From NCBI GenBank assembly GCA_965243335.1, contig OZ251545.1, positions 2,728,001-2,792,000 of the forward strand: a stretch of DNA of 64,000 bases, given 5' to 3'. Made by a program: the position numbers and the translations under genes. The notes beneath the pieces were generated by a model. The model made no database searches, had not been told where the DNA came from, and saw only the letters and a program-made list of their open reading frames with translations. Positions 1 through 8,783 of this stretch are shown here, in pieces. The DNA comes from JAJDXW01 sp965243335. GTDB lineage: Bacteria; Pseudomonadota; Gammaproteobacteria; HK1. The first letter of the stretch is position 1. Every line of letters begins with the position of its first letter.

Positions 1-101
1 TCAAGATCCTGGACGCCACGATCGGGCTCCGGGTGACCGAGGAGGACGAGGAGGAAGGGCTCGACCTCGCCCTCCACGACGAGCGGGGCTACATCCTCTG
101 A
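1..101 (+). CDS. amtB: Ammonium transporter, C-terminal end (partial)
   Basis: Only the last 32 codons are present, entering from the left edge in the frame that starts at position 3 and stopping at TGA 99-101. The tail reads GLRVTEEDEEEGLDLALHDE and ends GYIL. An acidic segment followed by EGLDL and a short His/Glu stretch is typical of the cytoplasmic C-terminus of Amt/MEP ammonium channels, which contacts the channel pore and the GlnK regulator. The gene runs convergently toward the ribokinase gene. The assignment rests on this short tail alone. Confidence 0.7.
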   Translation, partial: KILDATIGLRVTEEDEEEGLDLALHDERGYIL

Positions 102-214
102 GCGGAGGCCGCCGGGGCGGAGAGCGGGGAGCGGGCCGGCTCCCCCAGCCCCGGCCCGCCTTCCGGGGCCGGACCGCACCCGCATCGCCGCCCGGCGGTG
201 CGGGCCGACGGGCG

Positions 215-337
215 GGCGTTCAGTCCGGCGGGAGCGGGGCAACCGCTGACGCGGTTGCCTGGCGATTCCGCGCTGCGGAATCGCCGGCGCCCCTGCCAAC
301 GCCGCGGACGGACAGGCGTTCAGCCCGGCGGGAGCGG
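215..337. repeat. Direct repeat pair enclosing two hairpins, between amtB and rbsK
   Basis: A 23-base near-identical repeat (one T/C difference) occurs at 215-237 and again exactly 100 bases later at 315-337. Between the copies lie two strong palindromes, at 239-258 (arms GCAACCGC / GCGGTTGC) and 261-285 (arms GGCGATTCCGC / GCGGAATCGCC). The right repeat covers the stop codon of the leftward ribokinase gene. The hairpins could serve as a bidirectional terminator between convergent genes, or the unit could be a REP/MITE-like element. No U-tract is present. Confidence 0.6.
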
Positions 338-1261
338 AAGGCGGGCGGACGCGGCCTCTATCTCGCTCCAGGCGGGCTGCGACGCCTGCGCCCCGGCCCG
401 GGTGCAGGCAAGGGAGCCGGCCGCGGTGGCGAAGCGGGCCGCCTCGCGCAAGCCGTGGCCGGCGGCGAGCGAGGCGGCAAGCACCCCCGCCCAGGTATCG
501 CCCGCCCCGGTGGTGTCTACCGGCCGGACGTCGAGCGCGGGGGTATGGATCGCCTCCCGCCCCGTGTGGCACACCGACCCCTCGGCCCCGAAGGTGGCGG
601 CGACCGTCAGCCCGAAGCGGCGCGCGAGCCACTCCGGGAGGCTTCGCAGGGGCTCGTCCCCGCCTCCCGCGTGGGCCGCAACCTGGACGATCTCGACCTC
701 GTTCACGACGAGGACGTCGAGGGCGGCGAGGACGTCGTCCGGAACCGGGAACGCAGGGGCGGCGTTCAGGAGGACGCGGCATCCCCGCCGCGCCGCCCGC
801 TCCACGAGGCGCCGGTTCTCTTCGAGCGGGACCTCGTGCTGCAGCAGCAGGACGGACGCCCCTTCGTCCAGCAGCTCGTCCGGAACCTGGGAGTGGGTCG
901 CCCGCAGGTTGGCCCCGGACGCGACCGCGATGGTGCTCGCGCCGGTCCCCTCCTCCACCCAGATCGTCGCGCAGCCGGTGGGCGCGTCGACCGTCTCCCC
1001 GACCCGCGAGAGGTCCACCCCCTCCGCCCGCAGCCGGGCGAGGGCGGGGGCGGCGAAGTCGTCCGCCCCGACCATGCCGGCCATGGCCACCGGCGCGCCG
1101 GCCCGCCGCGCGGCATGAGCCTGGTTGGCCCCCTTGCCTCCGGGGGAAACCTCGCACCCGTTTCCGAGCACCGTCTCCCCCCGCGCGGGGAGGCGGTCGA
1201 GGCGTATGGCGACGTCGACGTTGATCGAGCCAAAGACGATGACCATTGCGGATCGAGTCAT
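320..1261 (-). CDS. rbsK: Ribokinase (PfkB family carbohydrate kinase)
   Basis: 313 residues, the usual length for ribokinases. The N-terminal GSINVDV, the substrate-binding GGKGANQA near residue 41 and the C-terminal DTTGAGDTWAG, which holds the catalytic Asp and anion hole, are all present, so the enzyme should be active. It phosphorylates ribose or a related sugar with ATP in the cytoplasm. ATG at 1261 is preceded by a GGGAG Shine-Dalgarno-like sequence; a second Met five codons later is possible. No ribose transporter is adjacent, so the exact sugar is unproven. It is divergent from hyuA and convergent with amtB. Confidence 0.88.
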   Translation of the reverse strand: MTRSAMVIVFGSINVDVAIRLDRLPARGETVLGNGCEVSPGGKGANQAHAARRAGAPVAMAGMVGADDFAAPALARLRAEGVDLSRVGETVDAPTGCATIWVEEGTGASTIAVASGANLRATHSQVPDELLDEGASVLLLQHEVPLEENRRLVERAARRGCRVLLNAAPAFPVPDDVLAALDVLVVNEVEIVQVAAHAGGGDEPLRSLPEWLARRFGLTVAATFGAEGSVCHTGREAIHTPALDVRPVDTTGAGDTWAGVLAASLAAGHGLREAARFATAAGSLACTRAGAQASQPAWSEIEAASARLPLPPG

Positions 1262-1490
1262 GCGGCGGGCTCCCGCGCCTCCACGACCGCGATGTTATTC
1301 TGGAATCCGGCCGCTCTCCACCTTCCCGCTCGGCCTGTCCGGCCCGCCGACGCGCTCGGCTCGCCGGCCCGCTCGACTCGTCGGCGCGACCGCCACGAAC
1401 GCGGATCGGACACGATGCGACACGACTCGATCCAACCGGGCCCGGCCCGAACCCGACCCATCCGACCCCGCGAAAGGAGACCCCCTGCCC

Positions 1491-3689
1491 ATGACCTACC
1501 GGCTCGGCGTGGACATCGGAGGCACGTTCACCGACTTCGCCCTGTTCGACGAAGGCGGCGGCCGGGTCGCGATCCACAAGCGGCTCACCACCCCGGAAGA
1601 CCCCTCGGCCGCGGTGGTCGAGGGCGCGGCCGCCCTCCTCGCCCGCGAGAACGTCCCGATGGCCGAGGTCGACGCGATCGCCCACGGCACCACCCTCGTC
1701 ACCAACGCGATCATCGAGCGGCGCGGGGCGACGACGGGGATGCTGGTGACCGCGGGGTTCCGCGACATCCTCGACATGGGCTTCGAGCAGCGCTACGACC
1801 TGTTCGACCTCCGGCTCCGGTGGCCCGACCCGCTCGTCCCGCGCCGCCGCCGCCGGGAGGTCCGCGAACGCATCTCCTCCGACGGCGCGGTGGTCGAGCC
1901 GTTGGACCTGGACGGCGTGCGCGAGGCGGTGCGCGATCTGGTCCACTCGGCCGGCGTCGAGGCGCTCGCGGTCTGCTTCCTTCACGCCTACGCCAACCCG
2001 GCGCACGAGGAGGCCGCGGAAGCCCTCGTCCGCGGCGAGTTCCCCGGCCTGCACGTCTCCCGCTCCGCCGACGTCTTCGCGAACATGCGCGAGTACGAGC
2101 GCTGGACCACCGCGACGATGAACGCCTACGCCCAGCCGATGTTCGACCGCTACGTCGAGCGGCTCGAGCGCGGGCTCTCGGCGCTCGGGTTCGCGGGCCG
2201 GCTGCACGTCATGACCTCGTCCGGGGCCTCCATCGTCCCGGAGACGGCGCGGCGCTTCCCGGTCCGGGCCCTGGAGTCCGGCCCGGCGGCCGGCGCCCTC
2301 ATGTCCGCCTGCCACGGGCGCGACCTCGGGCTCCCGGACCTTCTCTCGTTCGACATGGGCGGCACCACCGCCAAGGGGGCCCTCATCCGGCGGTTCGCGC
2401 CCCTCAAACAGTACGACCTCGAGGTCGGCCGGGTCCACGAGTACAAGCGCGGCAGCGGGCTTCCCGCCAAGCTTCCGGTCATCGACATGATCGAGATCGG
2501 CTCCGGGGGCGGCTCGCTCGCGCGGGTCGACGAGCGCGGGCTCATCCGGGTCGGGCCGCGGAGCGCGGGCGCGGACCCGGGGCCGGCGTGCTACGGGCGG
2601 GGCGGGACCGGGGCCACCCTGACGGACGCGAACGTGGCGCTCGGCTACCTCGACCCCGGCTTCTTCCTCGGCGGCGAGATGCGCCTCGATCCGGCCGCCG
2701 CGCGCGCCGCCATCGAGCGCGACGTGGCGGCGCCGGCGGGGCTCGACCCGATCCGGGCCGCCTGGGGGGTGCACGAGATCGCGAACGAGGACGTGGCGCG
2801 GGCGTTCCGGATCCATGCCTCGGAACGCGGCTTCGACTACCGGAGCTCGTCCATGGTCGCGTTCGGGGGCTCGGGCCCGGTGCACGCGCTCGCCATCGCC
2901 CGCAAGCTCCGGATCCCGCGGGTCGTCTTCCCGATCGGGGCCGGGGTCATGTCCGCCCTGGGGCTGCTGGCGAGCCCGCTCGGCTTCGAGGTGGCGCGGT
3001 CGCGGCGGGTGTTCGTGGCCGACCTCGACGCGCGCGAATTCGAGCGCGGCTTCACGCCGCTCGTCGAGGAGGCGTCCGGCTTCCTGCGCCGCGCCGGGGT
3101 CCCGGACCCGGCCATCGTCTGCCGGCTGGACATGCGCTACCAGGGCCAGGGCTACGAGATCGAGGTGGCCCTCCCCGAGGGCGGCTCCGGCGCGGGCCGC
3201 GCCGCCGCGTTCGGGCGGCTGGACGACCTCTTTCGCGCCAGGTATGCCGAGGTCTTCGCGGAGACGTTTCTCGACGAGCCGCTGGAGATCGTGAGCTGGA
3301 AGGTGGAGGCGGCGGGCCCGGAGGCGGCCCTCGACTACCGCGGCCTCCGGGGCGGGGCGCGCGCGGGGGCGAAGCGGGCGCGCGAGGTCTGGTTCGGCGA
3401 CGGCTTCGTCGAGTGCGAGGTGCTCGACCGCTACGCGCTGGCGCCGGGCGCGGCGGTCGAAGGTCCGGCCGTCGTCGAGGAGCCCGAGTCCACCTGCGTG
3501 CTCGGCCCGGGGGATCGGGCGACGGTGGACGAACGCCTCAACCTCGTGGCCGAGCTGGCGGATGGGGCGGACGGACCGGGAGCGGAGGAACCCGGAGGGA
3601 GCCGACCGGAAGGAGGCGGGCCAGGAGGAGGAAAATTGGCAGGCAGCGGCGGCGGAGAGGAAGGAAGCGCAGAAGGAGGAAGAGGATGA
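1491..3689 (+). CDS. hyuA: Hydantoinase/oxoprolinase family protein, A subunit
   Basis: 732 residues. The start is set by AAAGGAGA at 1473-1480, ten bases before the ATG. The N-terminus has the ATPase-fold signature VDIGGTFTDFALFD, followed by HGTTLVTNAII near residue 65 and DMGGTTAKG near residue 285, hallmarks of the HyuA/OplA family. With HyuB this forms an ATP-dependent N-methylhydantoinase, 5-oxoprolinase or acetophenone-carboxylase-type enzyme that opens cyclic amides or carboxylates substrates; the substrate cannot be read here. The last 45 or so residues are a Gly/Glu-rich low-complexity tail. The stop overlaps the hyuB start (ATGA). Confidence 0.88.
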   Translation: MTYRLGVDIGGTFTDFALFDEGGGRVAIHKRLTTPEDPSAAVVEGAAALLARENVPMAEVDAIAHGTTLVTNAIIERRGATTGMLVTAGFRDILDMGFEQRYDLFDLRLRWPDPLVPRRRRREVRERISSDGAVVEPLDLDGVREAVRDLVHSAGVEALAVCFLHAYANPAHEEAAEALVRGEFPGLHVSRSADVFANMREYERWTTATMNAYAQPMFDRYVERLERGLSALGFAGRLHVMTSSGASIVPETARRFPVRALESGPAAGALMSACHGRDLGLPDLLSFDMGGTTAKGALIRRFAPLKQYDLEVGRVHEYKRGSGLPAKLPVIDMIEIGSGGGSLARVDERGLIRVGPRSAGADPGPACYGRGGTGATLTDANVALGYLDPGFFLGGEMRLDPAAARAAIERDVAAPAGLDPIRAAWGVHEIANEDVARAFRIHASERGFDYRSSSMVAFGGSGPVHALAIARKLRIPRVVFPIGAGVMSALGLLASPLGFEVARSRRVFVADLDAREFERGFTPLVEEASGFLRRAGVPDPAIVCRLDMRYQGQGYEIEVALPEGGSGAGRAAAFGRLDDLFRARYAEVFAETFLDEPLEIVSWKVEAAGPEAALDYRGLRGGARAGAKRAREVWFGDGFVECEVLDRYALAPGAAVEGPAVVEEPESTCVLGPGDRATVDERLNLVAELADGADGPGAEEPGGSRPEGGGPGGGKLAGSGGGEEGSAEGGRG

Positions 3690-5335
3690 AGAACCCCGGC
3701 GCGATCGACGCGGTGAGCCTCTCGATCATGTGGGATCGGCTCATCGGGATCACCGACGAGATCATCTCCGCCCTCGTGCGAAGCTCGTTCTCCACCATCG
3801 TCCGCGAGAGCGGGGACCTCTCGGTGGTGGTCCTCGACGCGGCGGGAAACTCCGTCGCCCAGGGCAGCTACAGCGTGCCGTCGTTCACCGGGACCGCCGC
3901 CCCCACCCTGCGGCACATGCTCGCGAAGTTCCCGCCGGAATCGCTCGCGCCGGGAGACGTCGTCGCCACCAACGACGCCTGGATGGGGACGGGCCACCTC
4001 TTCGACGTCAACGTGATGCGGCCGGTCTTCCGGGACGGAAGGATCGCCGCCTACACGATGAGCATCACCCACCTGCCGGACGTCGGCGGGCTCGGCTTCG
4101 GGGCCGCCGCGACGGAGATCTACCACGAGGGGCTTCGCCTCCCCGTGTGCAAGCTGGTCCGGGGCGGGCGGCTCGACGAGCCGATGTTCGACGTCATCCG
4201 CAGCAACGTGCGGGTGCCGGAGCAGGTGTTCGGCGACCTGATGGCCAACGTCGCCTGCAACGAGGTCGGGGCGCGCCAGCTCCTCGAATTCATGGACGAG
4301 TACGGGCTGGACGACCTCGCGCCCCTCTCCGCGGCCATCCGCGGCCAGAGCGAGCGGGCCATCCGGGATCGGATCGCCGCACTGCCGGATGGGACCTACG
4401 AGGGGGCCATCGACGTCGAGGGCATCGACGAGCCCCTGCGCCTCGCGTGCCGCGCCGAGGTCGCCGGGCGGGGGATCGCCCTCGACTTCTCCGGGACCTC
4501 GCCCCCGGTCGGCCGCGGCATCAACGTGCCGCTCTGCTACACGCGGGCGATGGCCTGCTACGCGGTGAAGTGCCTGACCGTGCCCGAGATGCCGAACAAC
4601 GAGGGCGCGGTGGCCCCGATCCTGGTGAGCGCGCCGGAGGACTCGATCCTGAACGCGCAGCCGCCCTTCCCGACCGGGGGGCGGCACGTGACCGGCCACA
4701 TGGTCGTGCCCCTCGTCTTCCGCACCCTCGCGGAGGCGGCGCCCGGGCAGGCGCAGGCGGACTGCGGGATGATGAACCTCGTCACCTTCCAGGGCGCCCG
4801 CCCGGACGGCCGTCCGATGTCCACCATCTACTTCTCGACCGGGGGCTTCGGGGCGCTCCGGGGATTCGACGGGGCCGACACCATTCCGGGGCCGTCGAAC
4901 ATGCGGACGGTTCCGGTGGAGATGTGGGAGTCCCTGACCGGGATCACCGTCCTGCACAAGCGGCTGCTTCCCGACACGGGCGGCCACGGCGAGGCGCGGG
5001 GCGGGCTCGGCCAGGAGATCGAGTTCCGCAACGACACCGGCTCGCCGCTCACCGCGTTCTGCGTCGCGCCCCGGTCGGAGTTTCCCGCGCGCGGCCTCTT
5101 CGGCGGGGGCGACGGAAGCCGGCGCACCCTCCTGATCGAAGGCCGCCCGGTCCATCCCAAGGGCGCGCACACGCTGGCCCCCGGGCAGCGCTTCACGATG
5201 CGGGACGCGGGGGGAGGCGGCTTCGGAGACCCCGCGGCCCGGCCCCGGGCGAAGGTGCTCGCCGACCTCGAGGAGGGCCTCATCACCGCCGGAACTGCGC
5301 GCGAGGTCTACGGCCTCCCGCTCCCCGGCGACTGA
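3686..5335 (+). CDS. hyuB: Hydantoinase B/oxoprolinase family protein, B subunit
   Basis: 549 residues, normal for the family. It starts at ATG 3686 within the hyuA stop codon (ATGA), so the two subunits are translationally coupled. Family features include SLSIMWDRLIGITDEI at the N-terminus, the SGDLSVVV and TNDAWMGTGHLFDV segments, and a Gly-rich C-terminus (DAGGGGFGDPAARP). HyuB supplies the second half of the ATP-dependent cyclic-amidase or carboxylase heteromer. Nothing downstream continues the operon: after 260 bases comes an unrelated Fic gene. Confidence 0.88.
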   Translation: MKNPGAIDAVSLSIMWDRLIGITDEIISALVRSSFSTIVRESGDLSVVVLDAAGNSVAQGSYSVPSFTGTAAPTLRHMLAKFPPESLAPGDVVATNDAWMGTGHLFDVNVMRPVFRDGRIAAYTMSITHLPDVGGLGFGAAATEIYHEGLRLPVCKLVRGGRLDEPMFDVIRSNVRVPEQVFGDLMANVACNEVGARQLLEFMDEYGLDDLAPLSAAIRGQSERAIRDRIAALPDGTYEGAIDVEGIDEPLRLACRAEVAGRGIALDFSGTSPPVGRGINVPLCYTRAMACYAVKCLTVPEMPNNEGAVAPILVSAPEDSILNAQPPFPTGGRHVTGHMVVPLVFRTLAEAAPGQAQADCGMMNLVTFQGARPDGRPMSTIYFSTGGFGALRGFDGADTIPGPSNMRTVPVEMWESLTGITVLHKRLLPDTGGHGEARGGLGQEIEFRNDTGSPLTAFCVAPRSEFPARGLFGGGDGSRRTLLIEGRPVHPKGAHTLAPGQRFTMRDAGGGGFGDPAARPRAKVLADLEEGLITAGTAREVYGLPLPGD

Positions 5336-5596
5336 CCCGGAAATCTCTCCAACGCCGCCCGCGACCGCCGCCTTCGGACCCTCCGGCGCGGAACCACCCG
5401 CCGACGTTTTCGGGAGCTTTCGGGGCGCGGGCGTGAACTGCGCGGGCGGCGAAAATCCGGCATGATCGTCGCCCCGGCTCCAGGTCGGACGCTTCCGTCT
5501 CCGGAGGCGCGACCCGGCGAGGGACGGCGGGTGCGGCGGCTGCCGCCGGCATGGCGAGGCCCGTGTCGAGAGGGCCGCCGCTCCCCGGGAGGGAAC

Positions 5597-6592
5597 ATGA
5601 ACGGCTCCACCCCCGAGTACGATCACCCGGAAATCTGGCGACCGCTGACGGGGATGCCCGAGGGCGCCGATGCATGGCGCGTGCCCGGCTACCGCGAGCT
5701 GTCCGAGGAATGGGCGTCCATCCGGGCGGCCCTGAAGGACCGCGACGAACCGCGCGCGTTCCTCGACCGGTGGCTCGAGGAGCGGGGCCGCGCCTTCGCC
5801 ATCGAGACCGGGCAGATCGAGGGCCTCTACACGCTCAAGCACGGCATCACCGAGCAGTTGATCGCCGAGGGGCTGTCCGGCGTGGTCGGGGCGCATACGG
5901 TGGAGAACGTGCAGGACCGGACCATCCAGGGCCTGCTGGCCGACCAGGAGACGGCCTACAACATGCTGTTCGCGGACATCGCCGGCGGGAGACCGCTATC
6001 GCAGCACACCATCAAGACCTGGCATCAGCTCATCACCCGCCACCAGGAGACCGTGGCGGGCATCGCTCCGGACGGGCGCCGGGTCCAGGTCCCGTTCCGC
6101 CTCAAGGGGCAGTGGAAGGTGCGGCCCAACAACCCGAGGCGGCGCGACGGCGTGGTGCACGAGTACTGCCCGCCGGAGCGAGTGCAGGACGAGATGGACC
6201 GCTTCTTCGCGCTGCACGCGGACGTCGAGAGGCAGGGCTATCCGGTCGAGGTCGAGGCCGCCTGGATGCACCACCGGTTCGTGCGCACCCATCCCTTCCA
6301 GGACGGCAACGGCCGGGTCTCGCGCATGTTGATGGCCTACGCCTACCTCCGGCGGGGCGAGCCGCCGCCGCTGATCACAGCCGCAGGGCGTGAGGACTAC
6401 ATCGGCGCCCTGGAGGCCGCGGACAGCGGCGATCTCAGGTCGTTCAGCGATCATCTGGGCGGACTGGCATCGGTCACCCTGAGGGCCGCGGTGAGGATCG
6501 GGCGCCGGGCGCTTGCCGGCAACCTGAACCGCCCCAACGGCAACGGCGGGCGCACGGTGGGGACGACGTACCTGCCGCCGCTGGACCCCTGA
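5597..6592 (+). CDS. Fic family protein (probable AMP transferase) with N-terminal inhibitory helix
   Basis: 331 residues from ATG 5597, preceded by GGGAGGGAAC. The catalytic Fic loop HPFQDGNGRVSR (residues 232-243) matches HxFx(D/E)GNGRxxR, including the catalytic His. Residues 71-76, TGQIEG, fit the (S/T)xxxE(G/N) autoinhibitory motif, placing it in the class with an N-terminal inhibitory helix. Such proteins transfer AMP, or occasionally another nucleotide moiety, to hydroxyl side chains of target proteins. The target is unknown, and no antitoxin gene lies next to it, as expected when the inhibitor is built in. It sits at the left edge of the accessory region. Confidence 0.9.
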   Translation: MNGSTPEYDHPEIWRPLTGMPEGADAWRVPGYRELSEEWASIRAALKDRDEPRAFLDRWLEERGRAFAIETGQIEGLYTLKHGITEQLIAEGLSGVVGAHTVENVQDRTIQGLLADQETAYNMLFADIAGGRPLSQHTIKTWHQLITRHQETVAGIAPDGRRVQVPFRLKGQWKVRPNNPRRRDGVVHEYCPPERVQDEMDRFFALHADVERQGYPVEVEAAWMHHRFVRTHPFQDGNGRVSRMLMAYAYLRRGEPPPLITAAGREDYIGALEAADSGDLRSFSDHLGGLASVTLRAAVRIGRRALAGNLNRPNGNGGRTVGTTYLPPLDP

Positions 6593-6752
6593 CCCGGGCG
6601 GCGGCGCGGATGGCCGGCCCCGCCGGGATTGCCATCGGGCCGTTGCAGTCAAACCTCCTCCGGGATGGGGCCCGGTACGTGGATACCGAAAGCGCCCTCG
6701 ACGCAGGCAAGCTGCTCACTGCCTTCCAAGCATTCTTGCACCGTGGCGGTCG

Positions 6753-6872
6753 TCGCGTACCCGAGCCGAAGCGAAGATGGCCCGGTTCGACTTCCTCGAA
6801 GTCTGGCGCAACCCCCATCGGCACCGCTCCTCGCTGGGCTACCTCAGCCTCAACGACTTCGAGCGCGCCGCT
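6753..6872 (+). pseudogene. IS3-family transposase remnant (OrfB C-terminus)
   Basis: The frame reads TRAEAK, then FDFLEVWRNPHRHRSSLGYL and NDFERA. This closely follows the C-terminal end of IS3-group DDE transposases (TRAEAK..IFDYIEVFYNRQRRHSSLGYLSP..FE). No upstream catalytic region is present and the stretch has no start of its own, so it is a decayed fragment. It marks an old insertion at the boundary between the Fic gene and the lipoprotein gene. The flanking 6593-6752 holds nothing I can assign, except an open stretch with ALDAGKLLTAFQAFL, which may be another decayed gene. Confidence 0.7.
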
Positions 6873-6932
6873 CGCCGGCTACCGTCCTCCGCGGGCGACC
6901 AAGACGAGGTCCCGAACCACTTCGCATCGCTA

Positions 6933-8600
6933 CTACTGCTCGGCCCCGAACGCGCCCAGCGCTTCGCGCGTTATGAAGACGCCGGCGGCGGTCGAGTAGT
7001 TCAGGCCGCCAAATTCCAATGCTATAACATCATCTTCGCCGGGACCCCATTCAATACCTACGCCAGAACCGTCAGCAAACGCATCTGGCCAAAGATAAGT
7101 TCTTCCTCGGTGGGATTCCAGCTGCCAATTTTGAGTGGACAAGGTGACGGCTTCACCTGTATCGACCTTCTTGATGTCGGAGAATGTTACATCGGCGGTG
7201 ACGATGTCGTAGGGTTGTCTCATGGCAAAGTCCGTCGTTATTTCGACATCACCGGCAATCAGTTGGCGATACAGGTCTGGATATGCCTTGTTGTGGCCTA
7301 TCCCGATCAACGAACCGCGCCACGTCGCCCGGATCGGGTCGCGTAGCGGTTCGCCACTATTGTCGTCCCCGTAACGGTCGTATATCCGATAGAAAGCGCC
7401 ATGCTGTGGACCATCAGATTCTATTACCGGGTCGATTGCTTCCGAGATCCAGAAATCCGCATAGTCGAGCAAACCGCCTAGTACATAAGTACTCTGCGGA
7501 TAGTCGTCACCTGTGCGCGGGTCGGGGTACGTCTCACCCTTACTGACAGCTTGCACATAGGCAATCCCGTGTTCTCCGGTTATGACCGCATCCGCTTTGC
7601 TCCAACGATTGTCAGAATCCAGCCAAAGACGTCCTTGTTGATGATCGCCATAGTATCCGCCGAAGCCGGGAACTCTCAGATTGCCGTCAGTGTCATAGTC
7701 GAGTATAGTAGCTCCGTCACTATACCCTGTGAAAGCATCCGCTTCCAGGCGTTCGCTCGATCCGGAGGGCCCGAAGCGATGTTGAAGATTTCCATTTTCA
7801 TCTCGACGGGGAAGCAGTCTCGTTCGGACCTCGCTCAATGTCTGGTCGCTTCCCCAATCCAGCGCGCTTCCTCCCAACAGGGACTGCAAACGTGCAACAT
7901 CCATGATCACGTAGTCGGGCCACGGGACGGCGGCCACGCTCAGGGTTCCGCCTGTCGCGCGTATACGTCCGCCTCCGACGTAGGTATATCTGCAAACATC
8001 GCCGCCGGCCGCGCAAGTGAACCGCACGTGATCACGGTTGCGTGTCCTTCCTGGATCGATCGACCCCTCGCTGCCGTCCACCATTTCATGGTCGACGGGC
8101 AACTGAATCAGTGCAGGGGTCGGCTCGGGCTCGGGAGTCGGGGTCGGTGCGGGGGTTGGTGTCGCAACGGGGGTCGGGGTCGGCGCAGGGGCCAGTCTGG
8201 CGAGCCGTACGTTGCCGGCGACCACGCGGGCTTGTCCGCCGGCCGCGTCGATGGCGACGACGCAAGCCTCGGCGCCGGTGCAGGAGAACCGGAACCCATT
8301 CCGGTCCTGGTAGGCGCGCGCCGCGATCTCGATGCGCCCGCTGGGGATCCCGTGTTCACTCGGCAGGGGCAGGTTGCCGTTCGCCATCGCCGTCGCCAGC
8401 TCCTCGCCGGCTCGCAGCTCGGCATCTTCCGGTCCCGGGGTCGGGTCGGGGGCCGGGGTTGGGGCCGGCGCGGGAGCCGGGGCCGGGGGCGCGGGGTCGT
8501 TCGACGCTACGGGGTTACCGCCGCCTCCGCCGCCACCGCAGGCGGACAGGAACAACGCGGCCGCGACCGCGACGAGTGTCTTGTTGACGAGTGTGTTCAT
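6933..8600 (-). CDS. Large surface lipoprotein with Pro-rich linkers and a C-terminal TbpB-like barrel (putative)
   Basis: 555 residues from ATG 8600, preceded by GGGAG. The signal peptide ends in lipobox LSAC (Cys21) followed by a glycine run. Two Ala/Pro/Thr linkers separate two similar 60-residue modules, each with a paired-Cys segment (FSCTGAEAC and FTCAAGGDVC) followed by a Gly-rich strand. The C-terminal 280 residues, ending in GLNYSTAAGVF, resemble the beta-barrel of transferrin-binding-protein-B-like lipoproteins found in repeat-rich outer-surface proteins. Ligand unknown. Codon third positions are clearly less G/C-rich than those of neighbouring metabolic genes, consistent with acquisition. 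There is no partner receptor next to it. Confidence 0.7.
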   Translation of the reverse strand: MNTLVNKTLVAVAAALFLSACGGGGGGGNPVASNDPAPPAPAPAPAPTPAPDPTPGPEDAELRAGEELATAMANGNLPLPSEHGIPSGRIEIAARAYQDRNGFRFSCTGAEACVVAIDAAGGQARVVAGNVRLARLAPAPTPTPVATPTPAPTPTPEPEPTPALIQLPVDHEMVDGSEGSIDPGRTRNRDHVRFTCAAGGDVCRYTYVGGGRIRATGGTLSVAAVPWPDYVIMDVARLQSLLGGSALDWGSDQTLSEVRTRLLPRRDENGNLQHRFGPSGSSERLEADAFTGYSDGATILDYDTDGNLRVPGFGGYYGDHQQGRLWLDSDNRWSKADAVITGEHGIAYVQAVSKGETYPDPRTGDDYPQSTYVLGGLLDYADFWISEAIDPVIESDGPQHGAFYRIYDRYGDDNSGEPLRDPIRATWRGSLIGIGHNKAYPDLYRQLIAGDVEITTDFAMRQPYDIVTADVTFSDIKKVDTGEAVTLSTQNWQLESHRGRTYLWPDAFADGSGVGIEWGPGEDDVIALEFGGLNYSTAAGVFITREALGAFGAEQ

Positions 8601-8675
8601 GTCGGTACTCCCGTGAAGGGATCGCCTGATATGGTTGCGCAACCGCCCCGGGCCCTCGATCAAGGGGGCAGGGTC

Positions 8676-8783
8676 ACCGCCGCCGAACAGACTGCGGAAC
8701 CCCAGGTAGTGGTGCGCACCCATCAGTCGATCCCGATCCGCCCGTTCCGTCGCATCCCTCTTGACGATCTTGGTGAGCATCAC
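8676..8783 (-). pseudogene. Fragment resembling the N-terminus of a DUF4338/DruA-type protein
   Basis: The open frame upstream of the lipoprotein start reads DATERADRDRLMGAHHYLGF then RSLFGGG. The HHYLGFRSL segment resembles the conserved opening of DUF4338 proteins, a family that includes the Druantia anti-phage protein DruA and transposase-associated relatives. Similarity stops abruptly after about 36 residues and no remainder of the gene is found, so this is at most a relic. The match is from memory of the motif. Confidence 0.4.

Noticed and set aside
455..3685. A long plus-strand frame running ahead of hyuB through rbsK and hyuA
   Set aside because: It is only the upstream extension of the hyuB frame. 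It is out of frame with hyuA, antisense to rbsK, and Arg/Pro-rich. The ribosome site and ATGA overlap fix the hyuB start at 3686.
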